64,000 bases of DNA from Neospora caninum Liverpool (taxonomy: Eukaryota; Apicomplexa; Conoidasida; Eucoccidiorida; Sarcocystidae). Numbering within the stretch: position 1 is the first letter of the stretch; each line of letters starts with the position of its first letter. A program made the translations under genes and the position numbers. Positions 12,001-24,022 of this stretch are shown here, in pieces. The notes under the pieces are model-generated. The model worked only from the letters and a program-made list of their open reading frames with translations, ran no database searches and was not told where the DNA came from. The stretch lies in the NCBI RefSeq assembly GCF_000208865.1, contig NC_018391.1, positions 992,001 through 1,056,000 of the forward strand, in the 5' to 3' direction.

Positions 12001-15000
12001 AAGATATCTCTGGAACCTTAGGCACCTACGCAAATACATCCGAGATATACGTATGCGTATGCGTGTATTTGTGTGTGTGTATATATATATGGCTGTATTC
12101 GTTTGGTTCCTATACATGTGGATATATATATGCGTGGATTTTCAGTGTGTGACTATGTATATGTGGTGTCTATGAATGCATGTATGTATTAACTATCTAG
12201 AAATATATGCGTATACATTTGTGTATATGTGTGATGCATGCACACCTGCATCTGTCTATCTATAGAAGTACCCGCGTGTGCATATAACCGTGGTGTGCAT
12301 GTATTGCTGCGAATGCGAATGAGTGTTTATCTTTTCTTGTCGAATGCTTGTCTCTCCTCTTTTGTTCTTGCTACCGGATTCGTGTGTGCTCCACATTGAT
12401 GGTTCCCCCTCATTCGTCTTTTCCCCGTTACTCAGTGGGTGTGATGGTTCTCCTGAGTGTAGCTCGGACGCATGTCGTTTTTCTCTTTTTTCCGTTCTGC
12501 CTTTCTTCTTAGGGATGAACTTTGTGGCCGGCGGTTTGCTGCTCTTCACGGGGAGTGCCTTGTGTGCCTTTTGGGCGTTTGTCATCATGCTGCGATGCCT
12601 GGATTGCCAACTTCTCTTTGCCTCGGGCGTTCCTCTTCTGGATGCGCGCGTTTTCCAATTCAACGCACTTCTCACGTGAGCATCCGCACTTCCTGTTTTT
12701 TTGCTTACCTCACCTTCCTCGTCCTTCCGTATCCCTGCGTTCTGCGTCAGGGGCATCTTATTCTCTTCCCACGTCTCTTGTGCCGTGAGGAAAAGAAAAG
12801 CTTTGTGCGCGACTCTTTCTTCTCCCCGGCGAGTGTGTCGCCCGCGGCTTCTCTTCCTCTGTCTACCATGTGTTCCCGTTTTTGCGTGAATTCAACATCA
12901 TGTTTCTCTTCAGCTGAAGGGCCTTTGATTTCCAACTTTACAAGGCCAAACTACTTCGTCTTGCTCTCGTGCTCTCGTCCGTCTTCTGTTTCAGGCATCA
13001 CCTGCCGAAACTGTCTCAGCACCTACTCGCGCACTCCCTCTCTTTTAGTTTTTTTGCACACCAAGTAAGAACGGAGGCCTTCCCTCTCTCTCCTGTTCTC
13101 TTACCGGAGGAAAACGAAAAAAGCGCGAGAGACAGGGGCCGTCGAGGTCAGATCGAGAAGGGACAGAAGGGAGGCGGAAAAAAAGGTTCCTTTTCCGTCC
13201 TTTGTCTTCTCGCTTCCTTCCTGTCCGTCTTTGCTGTTTGATGTGAGCCTCCACTGAACCCCCTGCCAGGGACCGTGTGATGCTCCAGAGGGCCTTTGCT
13301 TTCCGCGCGCGCCTTGTGTGCCTTTTGGACTCCTTTCACTCTCTCGCTCCTCTCGAGCCTTTCTCGTCTGCTCCGTTTCGGCTCCGGGGCCTCGCTTTCC
13401 TCGCTGTGTTGGATCTCAGTATCCGACGACGTTCAAGCTATTCCACATCCCCGCTCTGTTCTCGGCGCAATAAATGGGTTGGTGTTACCACTCGCAAGAG
13501 AACAAGGCAGCTCCCAGATGCTCGCATCATCAGTACTCTGGCCTTAAACTGTAGACGGTCCGCAGAGGCTTATACCCTACAGCTTTCTTGAGGTCTTATC
13601 CCACCTCGGGCATCGTTTTTCTGTCGTGTCTTTAGTGGCTGATGACTTGCTTCGCGTACCACGTCGACTTGCCCACGGTCGCCTGCGTCTGGGACGCGTT
13701 CTTCTTGGACGGGTGGAAGGCGCTCCTCCGCGCGGCGGTCGTGCTGCTCGCGCGGCTCGGGCCCGCGATTCTGGAGTGCGACAGCATCGACGAGATTCTC
13801 GCCGTCGTTCGGGTGAGAGACCGCGCGAGGCACCCGCCAGGCGTGCGACGACGAAAGGGGGAGAGGCACGAGACAAAGAGGGACAGACAAAAGGGGAGAA
13901 GAGGGGGAAACCCGCACACACGCAGAGGGCTCGAGAGCTGGGAAACTGAACAAAGTGAGGCGAAGAGATGGCGGGGACGTTCGTCCACCTGGGGTAGGAA
14001 ACAGGGAAGGAGCAGAAGCAAATGCAAAGACACAGGAAAGCCTGAAGGAAGAAAGCGGGGAAAGAGAGCCGAAGCTGAAACAAAGGGAACGCACAAGTGG
14101 TAGAGGTCTTGTTCAAGCCGCTTTTTCGTGTCAGGTTAAGGGGAATGGCGTGAGTTCCAATGAGCGGTGCTCGTCCTGCATGAACAGCACGCGGCAAGAG
14201 ACCCGCCAAGGCGCGGCGTCTTCCACGCCCTTTTCTGCTTCCTCGGCGTCGGCTTCCTTTCCGTCTTCCCCTCGCCATTCTTTGGCCGCTCGTCAGTGCG
14301 GAAGGACGACTGGGCACGCGCTGCGCTCTTCCCCTTCGGCTCTTGTGTCCAGCGCCCCAGACCGCAGCTCTTTTCTCTCCGTCTGGTCTACTTCTTCCTC
14401 CATTTCGTTTGCTTCTTCCTTCTCTTCCCCGTCTCCCGCGCTGAACGACGAGAGAGGCCGCGAAGGGAAACTCCGAGAGGCGCTGCCGGCGAAGAAGGCT
14501 CCAGGCCCCCCCTGCCAGTGTCGCTGCTTCTCGGGGTGTCGGTACACTGCCTTTTCCCGTGCAATGCGAGCCGTTAAGATCACGAACCGTCTTCTGGAAA
14601 ACGTCGACCGGACGTTTTTGAACAGAAAAATGCTGGCAAGTCTCTGTTTCTGGCTCTGTGGGTGTTCTCTCGACCTGGTCCTCTCCTTCGCTTCCTTCTT
14701 CGGGAGTTCTCTGCGCCTCGCAACCGTCTCTTCTGTTCCTTTCTTTCCTTTCTTTCGTTCTTTTCTTTCCTTTCTTTCTTTCTTTTCTTTCCTTCCTTTC
14801 GTTCTTTTCTTTTCTTCCTTTCGTTCTTTTCTTTTCTTTCTTTCGTTCTTTTCTTTCCTTTCTTTCGTTCTTTTCTTTCCTTTATTTCTTTTCTTTCCTT
14901 TCTTTCGTTCTTTTCTTTCCTTTCTTTCGTTCTTTTCTCGCTGTTTTGCTGCACACGCCCCCTGCTGTTTCCTCAACTCGATACCCGCACGTGTGAAGGA

Positions 15001-18000
15001 GAGACTGTCCGCGGGTTTTCGGTCTTTGATTCCTTTCCTCTTCTCTCTCTAGGCGCTTGTGCTCTGTCTGCCTTCTTCCACTCCTTCTGACCCAGCTTGT
15101 CGCCTTCGTCTCTTTCTTCTTCCATTTCTCTCTTTTCTCTTTTTTCGTTATCTCTGTTTCTGACTTGAGCGCGCCTCCACACAAGTGCTCCAGGCTACAC
15201 TCTGCTCTCATCCCTTTCAGCCTGCCGCCTCGTTTCCTTGGTTGTGTTGCTTCGTTCTTCCTGTCGCTTGCCCCTTGTTTGCTTCGCGAGAAGTTCTCGA
15301 TTTATAGTTCGCCGCTGCGTCCCCCCTCTGCTACCTCTTCTTCTCTCAGGCCTTGCTCGATGGCCTTGCCTCTGCAAACCTCCCCGGCGACGGCGAGAGC
15401 CGAGACACCCCCTCTCCCTGCGCCCCGACGAGCTCGGCGGTCGCCTTCTCTCCATCTTTTTCCTCTTCTTCCTTGGGTCTGTTGTCTTGGATCTTCGGTG
15501 CGCTTCCAGTGAGGAAGGAACTCTCTTCAGATGAAGAGAGACGAATGCAAACAAGCGCCCCTGACTGTCCCCGTGTTGCCTCTTTGTCTCTTGAGAAGGA
15601 CACCCTGGTTGAGCCTCACCCGGGAGACAGAAGAGGTTTGGAGCCCGAACCGAGAGACAGAGTCTCTGCTCCGGCTGCCTCGTCCTGGCCTCCTGCTTCG
15701 CAGCCGGTCTCCTTATCGAGCACGAGAGGAGGCGCACCCGAACAGGCAACTGCCGAGAAGACCGGGCAAGAGGCAGGGCGACGCGAAGCAAACAAGAGAC
15801 AACGCGACACACGCGCGAGGCCCCAGGCAGAAACCACAAAGTGTCTTGCTCCGACAGCCGTCGCAGGGAACAGCGAAGTGAAGCTGGAGCAAGAGAGAAA
15901 GAGAGGAGAGACCGAGCATGCGACCGCCGCGCGTCTCTTCATTCGAGCAGTCTCTGCCGCCGTCTCGACCGGCGAAGATGAACACCTCAGGCGCATTCAG
16001 CCTTTGACGCACGGCGTCCCTCAAGGTGCAATGACACAGGAGCTGTTTCTCTCGCGATTCTTTCCTTTGGGTTTTTCTTCTCTCTGTGTGTGCGGTCTCC
16101 GGTCAGGATCCTTGTCCGAAGGTCCTCGCGTGTCTTCTCGCTCGCATCTTCCTTGTTCCTGCTCCTTCTCTTTCTCCCCTTCGTGTGGCCTCTGTTCGCT
16201 TTCTCCGTTGTGCGGTTTTCCCGTGTCATGCTTTCCTTTCTGTCCTCTCCCCTGCTCTTTATCTTTCTTCTGCCCCGCTTCTCTCGTTCTCTGCCGACGC
16301 CGCGCCGGTGCGTCGTGTGGCGCTTGTCGATCAGCGTTTCGCGTTCCTCTCCTTCTCTCTTCTCGGATTTCTTCTTTCCCCTCCTCCTCTCTTCTTCGTG
16401 AAGCCATCAGGTGCTGCGAGGCATCTCCTCTTTTCTTTTTCTTTTGCATTTTCCCCCTTCTTTCCGCTCTGTTGATTCTCAACTTTGTTGCCACAGGCCC
16501 CGCGGAGTTTTCTGCCTCTCGAGAGGGTCCGTCGTCTTCGTCGTGTTCTCTCTCTACGAGAACCGATACTAATTTAGGCTCTCCTCTCGCAGGATATTTG
16601 CTTCTTCTCGGCGACGAAGGTCCGCACGAGATGCCTTCTTCCTCATTTTCTTCGCCTTCTCCATTGTCTTCCTCTTCTCCCTCCTCTTCGTTCTCTTCTT
16701 CCTCCTCTTCGTCCTCTTCTTCCTCCTCTTCTTCCTCCTCTTCTTCCTCCTCTTCTTCCTTCTCTCCGCCTTCTTCTTCCTCTTCCTCTTCCTCTTCTTC
16801 CTTCTCGCCGTCTTCTGCCGGCCGAAAGCCTGCACCACCGCGTCCCTTGGAAAGCGAGCGAGAGGCTGCACTAGCCCCCGTCGACGTTTCGCTGCGTCTC
16901 TCACCTCAGAGCAGAGGCGCCTCGTCGCGTCTGCTGCGCGAACCATCCCGTACCGCTCGAGACGCTCCACGAAACCCGCCGGGGCGTCATCGAGGTTCCG
17001 GCGATGGCGATGTTCTGTCTCGACGCTCATCCAGCGACCTTCCACTTGGCGACAGCAGCGCGATTAGGCGATGCTTCCTGAAAGAAGGAATGGCGACCGC
17101 AGGCAACCCAAAGAGTGAGGAGACAGTCGAGCCAAGAGACTCCTTTCCTCCCCCTGTCGAGGCGAACTGCCGATCTCTGCCCTCACGGGCTCGTGGGGGC
17201 CTGGAAAGAAGCACGGCAGCCGCGCGAATTTCCGTCTCCTCGTGTCCCTCTCTGCCTTCGCCGTGTCGCTACTCTCTCGTCAAGGCAGACGCTTCCCTGT
17301 TCTCCCCTTATCCTTTGTGTCCGATTCTTGCGTGTGCGTCTTCTTCTTTCGAGGGCTCTCAGCCTTCTACCGGCTCGCAGAGCCGCCGGCGACGGGGTCA
17401 AGGCCCCCATGCAGGCCCGCTAGTTGGACTCTACACGTCACCTCCGGTGTATTTCCACACGACTTTCGCGCAGCCTCAGAGTTCCGCCTCTTTGTCGGCG
17501 CGTGGTCGCGATTTCGGGTCTGTCTCCCTGCCTGGAAGGACCGATCCGAGCAAGGTGTCTCCGCCGGAGACAGTGCAGAGCACGTCGGGAGGCTCTTTTT
17601 TGGCCGGAAAGGCGGAGCCCAGAGCCCAGACGACTCCTCGGCACGTGCCACTGACGGACGATCTCTCTTCTTCCCCAGACCCTCCTGAGGCACCCAGCGG
17701 CGTCTCTCGAGACGACAGCCAGCGAGAAGACAGACACGAGACGCGAAACGACAGTCAAACGAACAGGATAAAGGACCGGGTTGATTCCTCAACTGTTCAT
17801 GACGAGTGCCGGCATGTTGCAGCTCTTTCTATCCCTTCAAACCCTTCTAACCGAGACACAGTTGACCGTCGTCTCTCCGACACAGGCGTTGTTGAGGGCG
17901 TTCGCCAGCGCGAGAGCGAAGCAGGTCAAACTTTGGAAGCAGAAAGGGTATGCCGCGAGCCGTCCGGTTCTTCGAATGCGTGTTCGCCTTGTTCGTCTTC

Positions 18001-21000
18001 TCCGGCGCCCCTGTCTCTGCCGTCGGGTTCCTCTCCGCCCGTTTCTCCATCGGCTTCGAAGGACCCGGCGTTGTTTGTATGCGTGGACATGCGCAGCGTA
18101 GTCGTTCGTGAGCTGCCCTGGGAAGGCACGTGGTTGCAGCTGGCGCCCGCAGAGCAGTCCGTGCTCTCCTTTGCTCTCCTGGATCCTCTGAGGCATCTTC
18201 TTCGGAAACGGAAGGTCTCCATGGGCCGAAGCGAGAAAACAGAAGGCGGCCGGACGGCGCGAGGAGTGTCCCTGGAAGGGAACTGGCGACGACGACAGAC
18301 AAAGAACACTGGAGACACCGAGAGAACACAAGCAGAGGCAAGGGAAGCAGCGTCTTCGGAAGCGATGTGTCAGAACGGGGTATCAAGCGGAGTCACAGGA
18401 GCTTTGGTCTCGGAAACATCCAACCAAAAGACACCCACCTTTTCGTCCTCTCTGTCTGACTCCCTTCGTGGTGCTGGCCAGGCGCCGTCCTCCTCGGATG
18501 CGGGAGCAGGGAGAGAAGAAAAGGCAGGCAACGGCGAGAGAAACTCAGATGTCTCCAGCGCCTGTGTCGACTCACTCGGGGCGACGCTTCCAACTTCTGT
18601 CTTCGCTGCCGGTTCTGACCTTCCGGCAGATGTCTCAAGCTCTCGCGACACGTCTCATATGCGACCGTCTTCATCGTCCGCTCCTGGTTCTTCTCGAAGA
18701 CCTGCCATCCCCGATGCTTCTTCCTCTTCCTGCCACTCACACGCGTCAGCAACCCGTTCTTTGCCATCTTTCTCGTCGCCTTACCACGCCGCTGTTCCTT
18801 CTTCCTCCTGCGTTGCGAGTTCCTCTTCGTCCTCTCCATCCTCGTCCTCTCCTGCGTCTTCCTCTCCTTCGTCTTCCTCTCCATCTTCTTCCGCTTCCTC
18901 TTTGGTGGATTTGTGTCCTGCTTCGCTGTCTTGTGGTGTGCATGCGGCCGGCGAGGAGGTCGACTGGTCTCTGCTGTACGAGCTAAAAGAGGCGGAGCGA
19001 GACGCTTTGGGTCTCGGCGCGTCGTTTGTTGGGGGCTCTGTGCAAGGCCGCTATTTTCTTTTGTCGATCGCAGAGATGGAGAGGACTCGGCGTTGTCTCG
19101 TGGATGTCGAGTCGCAAACCTACACCGATGTCCAGCACTTTCGGCGGAAGGTCGCGGCAGCCGAGAGGCAGGTCCTGAGACAGCATCGAACGGAGCGCAC
19201 GCAGGAGAAGAAGTACAGACGGCTGATCTACGAGCAGGAGAAAGCGTACATCGCCAAGCTGTCTGCGATGCACGACCTCGACACACTGATCAACGCCGAC
19301 AGGCGAGAGAGCGACGCCAAGGCCCAGGGAGCAAACGACGCAGAAGGAAGAGAAGAAAGAGAAGAAGAAAGGAAAAAAGGAAGAGAGAAGAAAGAAGAGC
19401 GACGCACATCGGGGGGCGTTGCTGGTGAGGCTATCTGCAGCGTGGCACGAGAGACACACCCGCGTCGGCGTGGCGTCCATGAGGAGTCTTTCAGTGACTT
19501 TAGGGGCGACGAAAAGGCAGCTAGACAGGAGCCGTCCAGCGGCGTGTTTCTCGAGGCAACAGGGCGAGAGGAGAGCGACGGTGCACGAGGGAGGCGAGAG
19601 CAGGCGAGGAAAAGTTGGGGCGACATGGAGGCAGCGCAAGAGAGGAAAAGGTTGGAGAAGAAGGCCGACTTCGTTTCCCTGTCTTCCTCTCCTCCGGATA
19701 GTTCGACCCGGCGCCCTGTATGTGTTGACGTGCCACAAGAAGGGGAAATCGCAGTGGAGAAAAGAGGCGACGAAGTGATACAAGAAGACACAATGCAGAG
19801 AGACGCTTCGCCGCTTCCACCCTGTCCATTTCCTTCGCTAGAAGACCAAATTTGCGGTGGCGCGTCTACATTTGGGGTGGGAGAAGCCAGGAACGACGGC
19901 AGCGGTTCGCTGGTTCTCCACTGTGTGCGTGACACGGCAAAGTGGGGGCGGAACAAAGAGGGCCGGGATGCTTCCGGGCCTTTGTCTGTTCTCTCGTCTT
20001 CGGCAAAAACTGTGCGGTCCGTCTTCAGTGTTGCTGCTGGCTGGGGCTCTAAATGGCTGCTTCTCGATCGGCTTCTGGCATCTACCGTCGCTCCAGAAGG
20101 CTCACAGGCGCGACCTGGCCACAGCGAGCGGAGACGCTACGAAGGAGCGGACGGCGAGCGATTGCTGCGAGGGCCGTACGGAGGCGGCGAAGGCGAGGCA
20201 GACTCGAAGAGGGCGATCTCAACGGTGGCGCGACCGTGGAGAGACGCAGAGAGACAAACGGAGAATCAGGGGGCTGAGCAGGGAGACGATAGAGACAGAG
20301 CCGACAAGAAGAGCGCGGGCGGGGACAAAAGAGAGGGGGGAGCAGCCGAGCAACAAAACAAGAGTGGCAGGGGGACATTTTCAGAAGGAAAGGTTAAGGC
20401 AACTGAAGACCAGGGCTTTAGACGTCGAGGTGAGTGTACCTACCGCGAAAAAACCGCCGGTGGAGAACGGCAGGAAGACGGAAACGAGAGCGATATGAGC
20501 GCAAGCTCTCGAGCGGCGAGGACATCAAACCGCCTTCTGGCCTCCGCGTCGCAACTTTCTGGCCTGTCGCTGCCGGCCGGCGCAGAGAGACACTCAGAGA
20601 CTCCTGCGAGCGAGAGAGAAGGGCCGAGAGTGAACGAAGCGTTGAACAGGCAGCGGGAAAACGAGCAAGACGAACGAAAGGGCATCCGTGTTTCCTGGGT
20701 GTCTGCCACCGTGAGAAACGACGAAGATTTGGCGACAGCACGCAAAGATGCGATTGCGGCAGCGTTAAAGAGGGTAAGGTAGAAGCGATCTTCTTTCCCG
20801 TTTCCTGTTTTCTCGAAAAGGAGTTCCAGAGTCGTCACTGTTCTTCCTCCTTCTTCTTGCAGTGCACGCGAACGGATCTCGTCCTTCCAACACGCCTTCT
20901 GTACACCACTTGCTCTCCACGTTCTGTCTGTCTTCCCCTCACTTCTCCGCAGCCCTGCGTTCTGGTCTTCCTGCGTCGTTTTTGCGCCCTTTTCTCTTCT

Positions 21001-22181
21001 TGACGCGTCGTTCCACATGCTTCGCTTCTCGTCGTCCGCCTTCTCGCTCTCGTCTCTGCGTTATTCTCTCGTTCGCAGCCCTGCTTTGCTGCCTCGCAAA
21101 ATCTTCGAAAGTCCTCCTTTCTCTGGGCTGTACAGGTCACCGCTGAAGAGAGGACGCTGACCAAACGAAAGGCAGCGGCGGTGGAGGCGCGCGCGAGGCT
21201 GGAGGCCTTGACGGCCGAGACGCGAGACGTGCTGGATGTGAAAGACCAGTAAGTGGAGAGACAAACGGGTGCTTGGTGTGGAGCCTAATATTCGCGAAGG
21301 AGAGAAAGACCGGTGTGTCGAAAAACAACTGTGGCAACGAGGGGGAAAGACCTGTAGCGCGTCGGTACTAAATAGGCCCCAAGCAACGCGCGATCCGAGC
21401 GATACCGGCGAGGGGGCGAATTCCGGCTCCAAATGCACACCCCTGACATTCTGTGGACCATGGTGGGCTCCAGGGCTGCTGCCCGAGGCACTGTGCACGG
21501 AATGGAGCCTGGGAAAGCAACAGTAGAAGGCAACCTGAGAGGGGAAGACCCAGCGGGAGCGCCGGGCGTCTCGGTCCACGGGGTATATACAGCCGAATTC
21601 GTGTTGTTGCGATGATTATGTACAGCGCACGATGAACATTTTTCGTGGATGCCGGTCCAGTACGGAGAGGTCGGCGAAGGGTCCTACTGTCTCCTGGCCT
21701 CTCTTACTCTCAGTCAGCCAGGAGACGAGGCTCCGATTTACGTGTAGTCGACTTGTTTCAGTCTTTTTCTCTCTGGTGGGTTCACGGTTCGTGTCTCTCT
21801 CTCCCTGTCACTGAGTTGTTCCTCTTGTCGGGGTGTTGATCTATTCTCCCGCTCAGGGATTGTGTGTGCTCTTCCGTGGGCAGTCTGCAGGCATCGCTTC
21901 AGGATTTTATTACCAACCAGGAAGAGCATAAAAGCGCCGAAGTTTCTCGACTCTTGGCCACAGGTCAGTGGCGGCAGTCCCTCCCACCGGAGATCCGAAG
22001 GCAACAGCCTGCCTCCCTACAGAGACTTCTCCGTAGCCTTTCAGTGATCTCTGTCAACCACACGGCTGCTCTCTCTTTCCCGAGTTCCATAATGCATACG
22101 CCGTCATCGTCATCTGTGGACGTAGCCGGATCTCTCATTCGAGGGGCAGAGTCGCGGCAGCGAAACGAGATGATGAATTGA
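9003..22181 (+). CDS. F-box + TBC domain (Rab-GAP) protein with coiled-coil tail, ~2,904 aa, 10 exons
   Basis: Exons: 9003-11329, 11784-11869, 12513-12675, 12995-13064, 13636-13812, 14135-14635, 15350-16025, 16497-20773, 21136-21248, 21857-22181; phases match at every junction (8,715 nt). ATG 9003 is the first in frame after a TGA near 8913. Residues ~308-350 are an F-box (LPPSVLRFL, then LFDAARLARC and a W). Residues ~741-941 are a TBC domain assembled across exons: IRRDVPR with Arg finger R769, TFPRHPYFRRKQGRAKLHAI, GYCQGMNFVAGG with Gln finger Q804, and a C-terminal half containing FMTCFAYHVDLPTVACVWD-like sequence (LMTCFAYHV as read). Both catalytic fingers are present, so Rab-GTPase activation is expected. 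A long Ser-rich region follows, then coiled coils (~2155-2275, 2760-2797). The F-box suggests Skp1/Cullin recruitment (inference). Introns 2 and 6 fit GC-AG; intron 7 is in frame without stops. An alternative donor GAG|GTGAGT exists near 20430. Confidence 0.88.
9830..10255 (+). repeat. Serine-homopolymer tracts flanking the F-box
   Basis: TCT/TCC/TCG runs code for poly-Ser just before the F-box (about 9835-9905) and again after it (about 10095-10255). They are biased low-complexity sequence inside the first exon and probably disordered linkers that set the F-box apart from the TBC domain. Confidence 0.8.
11870..12512 (+). other. Intron 2 of the F-box/TBC gene (GC donor, TATG/TGTG-rich)
   Basis: The upstream exon ends GGATACTGCCAAG and the next begins GGATGAAC, which restores the conserved TBC motif YCQGMN exactly. 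The only junction that does so uses GCAAGC as donor and TTAG as acceptor, i.e. a GC-AG intron. Bases ~12035-12260 are rich in alternating TA/TG/CA steps with no coding signal. Confidence 0.75.
14730..14942 (+). repeat. Pure pyrimidine CTTTC/GTTCTTTT array in intron 6
   Basis: About 210 bases consist almost wholly of interleaved ttctttcctttctttcgttc-type units. It sits in the intron between exons 14135-14635 and 15350-16025 of the F-box/TBC gene. The open frames across it (poly Phe/Leu/Ser on plus, Lys/Glu/Arg on minus) are artefacts of the composition. Such homopyrimidine-homopurine tracts can form triplex (H-DNA) structures. Confidence 0.9.
16026..16496 (+). other. Probable stop-free, in-frame intron 7 of the F-box/TBC gene
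   Basis: The segment begins CAAG|GTGCAA and ends GCCACAG|GC after a T/C-rich stretch. Its 471 bases are divisible by three and hold no stop in the gene's frame, so retention would add 157 residues rich in Cys, Phe, Leu and Ser. That composition differs from the Arg/Glu/Ser sequence on either side, which favours an intron. Confidence 0.6.
16626..16808 (+). repeat. Poly-serine (TCT/TCC) coding tract
   Basis: A run of TCT, TCC and TTC codons encodes one of the longest Ser homopolymers of the window, inside exon 8 of the F-box/TBC gene (residues ~1379-1437). A second Ser/Pro tract lies near 18820-18905. Both are likely to vary in length. Confidence 0.85.
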
Positions 22182-24022
22182 CTGGATAGGAAGGCTGATG
22201 GGAGTCGGGATGGGCGACAAAATATTCGGTACGGATACGCGCAGGGTAAGGCAGTGGGAAGGCCGCCGGCGGGAGGCGGAAATAAACAGAAACGCGACAA
22301 TGGGCAACGTCAGACCGTTACGATAGGCAAGGTGGAGAAAAGTACAAAACAGCGAACAGAGCAAGAATGAGGAGACGGTCAAAATGAGCGTCGAAACAGG
22401 CGTATGGTTTTGCATGCTTTTTTGAATCAAGAGCTTTGCTGACATGCACCACATTTGATACACATGGGAAGTGTACGCGGTTTTGCTTCAGAACTGCAGT
22501 GAAAAGTTTCGCCCTGTAGGGCTTCTGTTTATGGAGAAAGTTCGGTGAAGGACTGTTTCTGAAAGGGCTGCGACGACAATCAACGGGGTCGGCGTGTTCG
22601 TTTTCGTGTATGCAAATACCAAAAGAAATGGCTCTTTCTTCATTGGACAAGGGACCTTTGACGTCCCCAATTCTCTCTTCCGCTTAAGAATGGATCACAA
22701 CTCATGCGATTACAATGGACGAGGCACCCAAATGGAATATATCGCAGCACATAGGTTGGTGCTGCAGTCTCTGCAGTAGTTTTTCCTTCTGTCTCCTTGT
22801 GGTTCCGACGAGGGAGGCTCCACGAAGGGGCTTGTTTAGATCTCTAAGTTGCTACGATGAAGTCGAATTCGGGGCAGAGAAAGTTAAGAAATTCGAGAAT
22901 ACTGAGATAGGGCAATCCACGTACCATATACTTGCTCATGAGGCCAGGCGCTGCAATTGCAGGAGGAATCCCGCTTCGTGCCCTTTCTTCCTCGTCGCTG
23001 TTCTGCCCTAGAAAAAGTCTGTTTCTTCGAGGTCTTCCAACGTCAAAAACTTCGAGCGTAACACGCCTGCACTCCGGCAGGGCTGAGTGGCGACAAGTTG
23101 ATGACAGGGGCACAACTCTGCCTGTGTGGCTTTACCAGCTTTCACACGGACAAGTCAAGCACCATTCGGAGTGAATTATATGTCGCCTGTTTCTGATACG
23201 AGGCAGAGAGCTCCGCCTTTGATTATGACGTCATGTCAGAAAGGAGCGTTTTCAAGGCAATGCGAAGATCCTCTAAATGATTTTACGGGGCGTCTTGTCC
23301 GCTACCAGTATCATATCGTCGTCAGCAGTCGAGCACCTATACGGCGAACCGGATAATTAGTGAGTAGACGGCAAAAGTCCATGAGGCTGGCTACCTTCGT
23401 CCCTGGTTCCATGGGCGGACAGCCAAAGCGAAACCCATTTCCCAGTTCCGGATATTCACTTGGGGACTGTATGACAACTTCCTGTTACCGACAGGACCCA
23501 GGAGTGATTCACAGTTTTGTTAGCTTTCAACAGTCTCCTTGATAAGGATAGCGGAACCAGGCCAGTACCCAAGGAGAAGTGGAATCCAGGTTGGGCGGCA
23601 GTATAGTTTTGTGTTGCTAGCTTTGTGCCAAGGCGATGGGATACGGACAAGGACGCAAAAACGTAGGTCTACTTTTCTAGAAAAACTTTTCTTCCGGTGG
23701 TAGGGAATTACACAGTTTCCGGCACCGGTCTCGGCTTCTCCAACACGCATTTTTGATGATGGTCCGTGGAAGTCTGCGTCAAACGACTTTGCGCATCACT
23801 TGAAAAGTATATTAGTGTACAACAAAGGTCATTGTGTAGACGTGAAATGCTATATGCGGGCACACAACACTGGTACAGCCTTGCTGGTAGCCAGCTAACA
23901 AAACACAAGTACATTGTCCAAGTTACCGAACATGTATGTGCAACGGGCGGGGGAACGGGGATACCAGATTGCAAAAACGCACTACGCAGTCCAAACTGTA
24001 TCCTCCAGTTCATCTTCCGTAT
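22182..24022. other. Convergent intergenic region, no gene seen
   Basis: 1.8 kb between the stop of the plus-strand F-box/TBC gene and the stop of the minus-strand GMC gene. It must hold both 3'UTRs. Only short, uncorrelated open frames are present and composition is more AT-rich than in the coding flanks. I see no RNA gene or repeat. Confidence 0.6.

Noticed and set aside
14160..15090. Phe/Leu/Ser-rich plus and Lys/Glu-rich minus frames
   Set aside because: They are translations of the intronic pyrimidine array.
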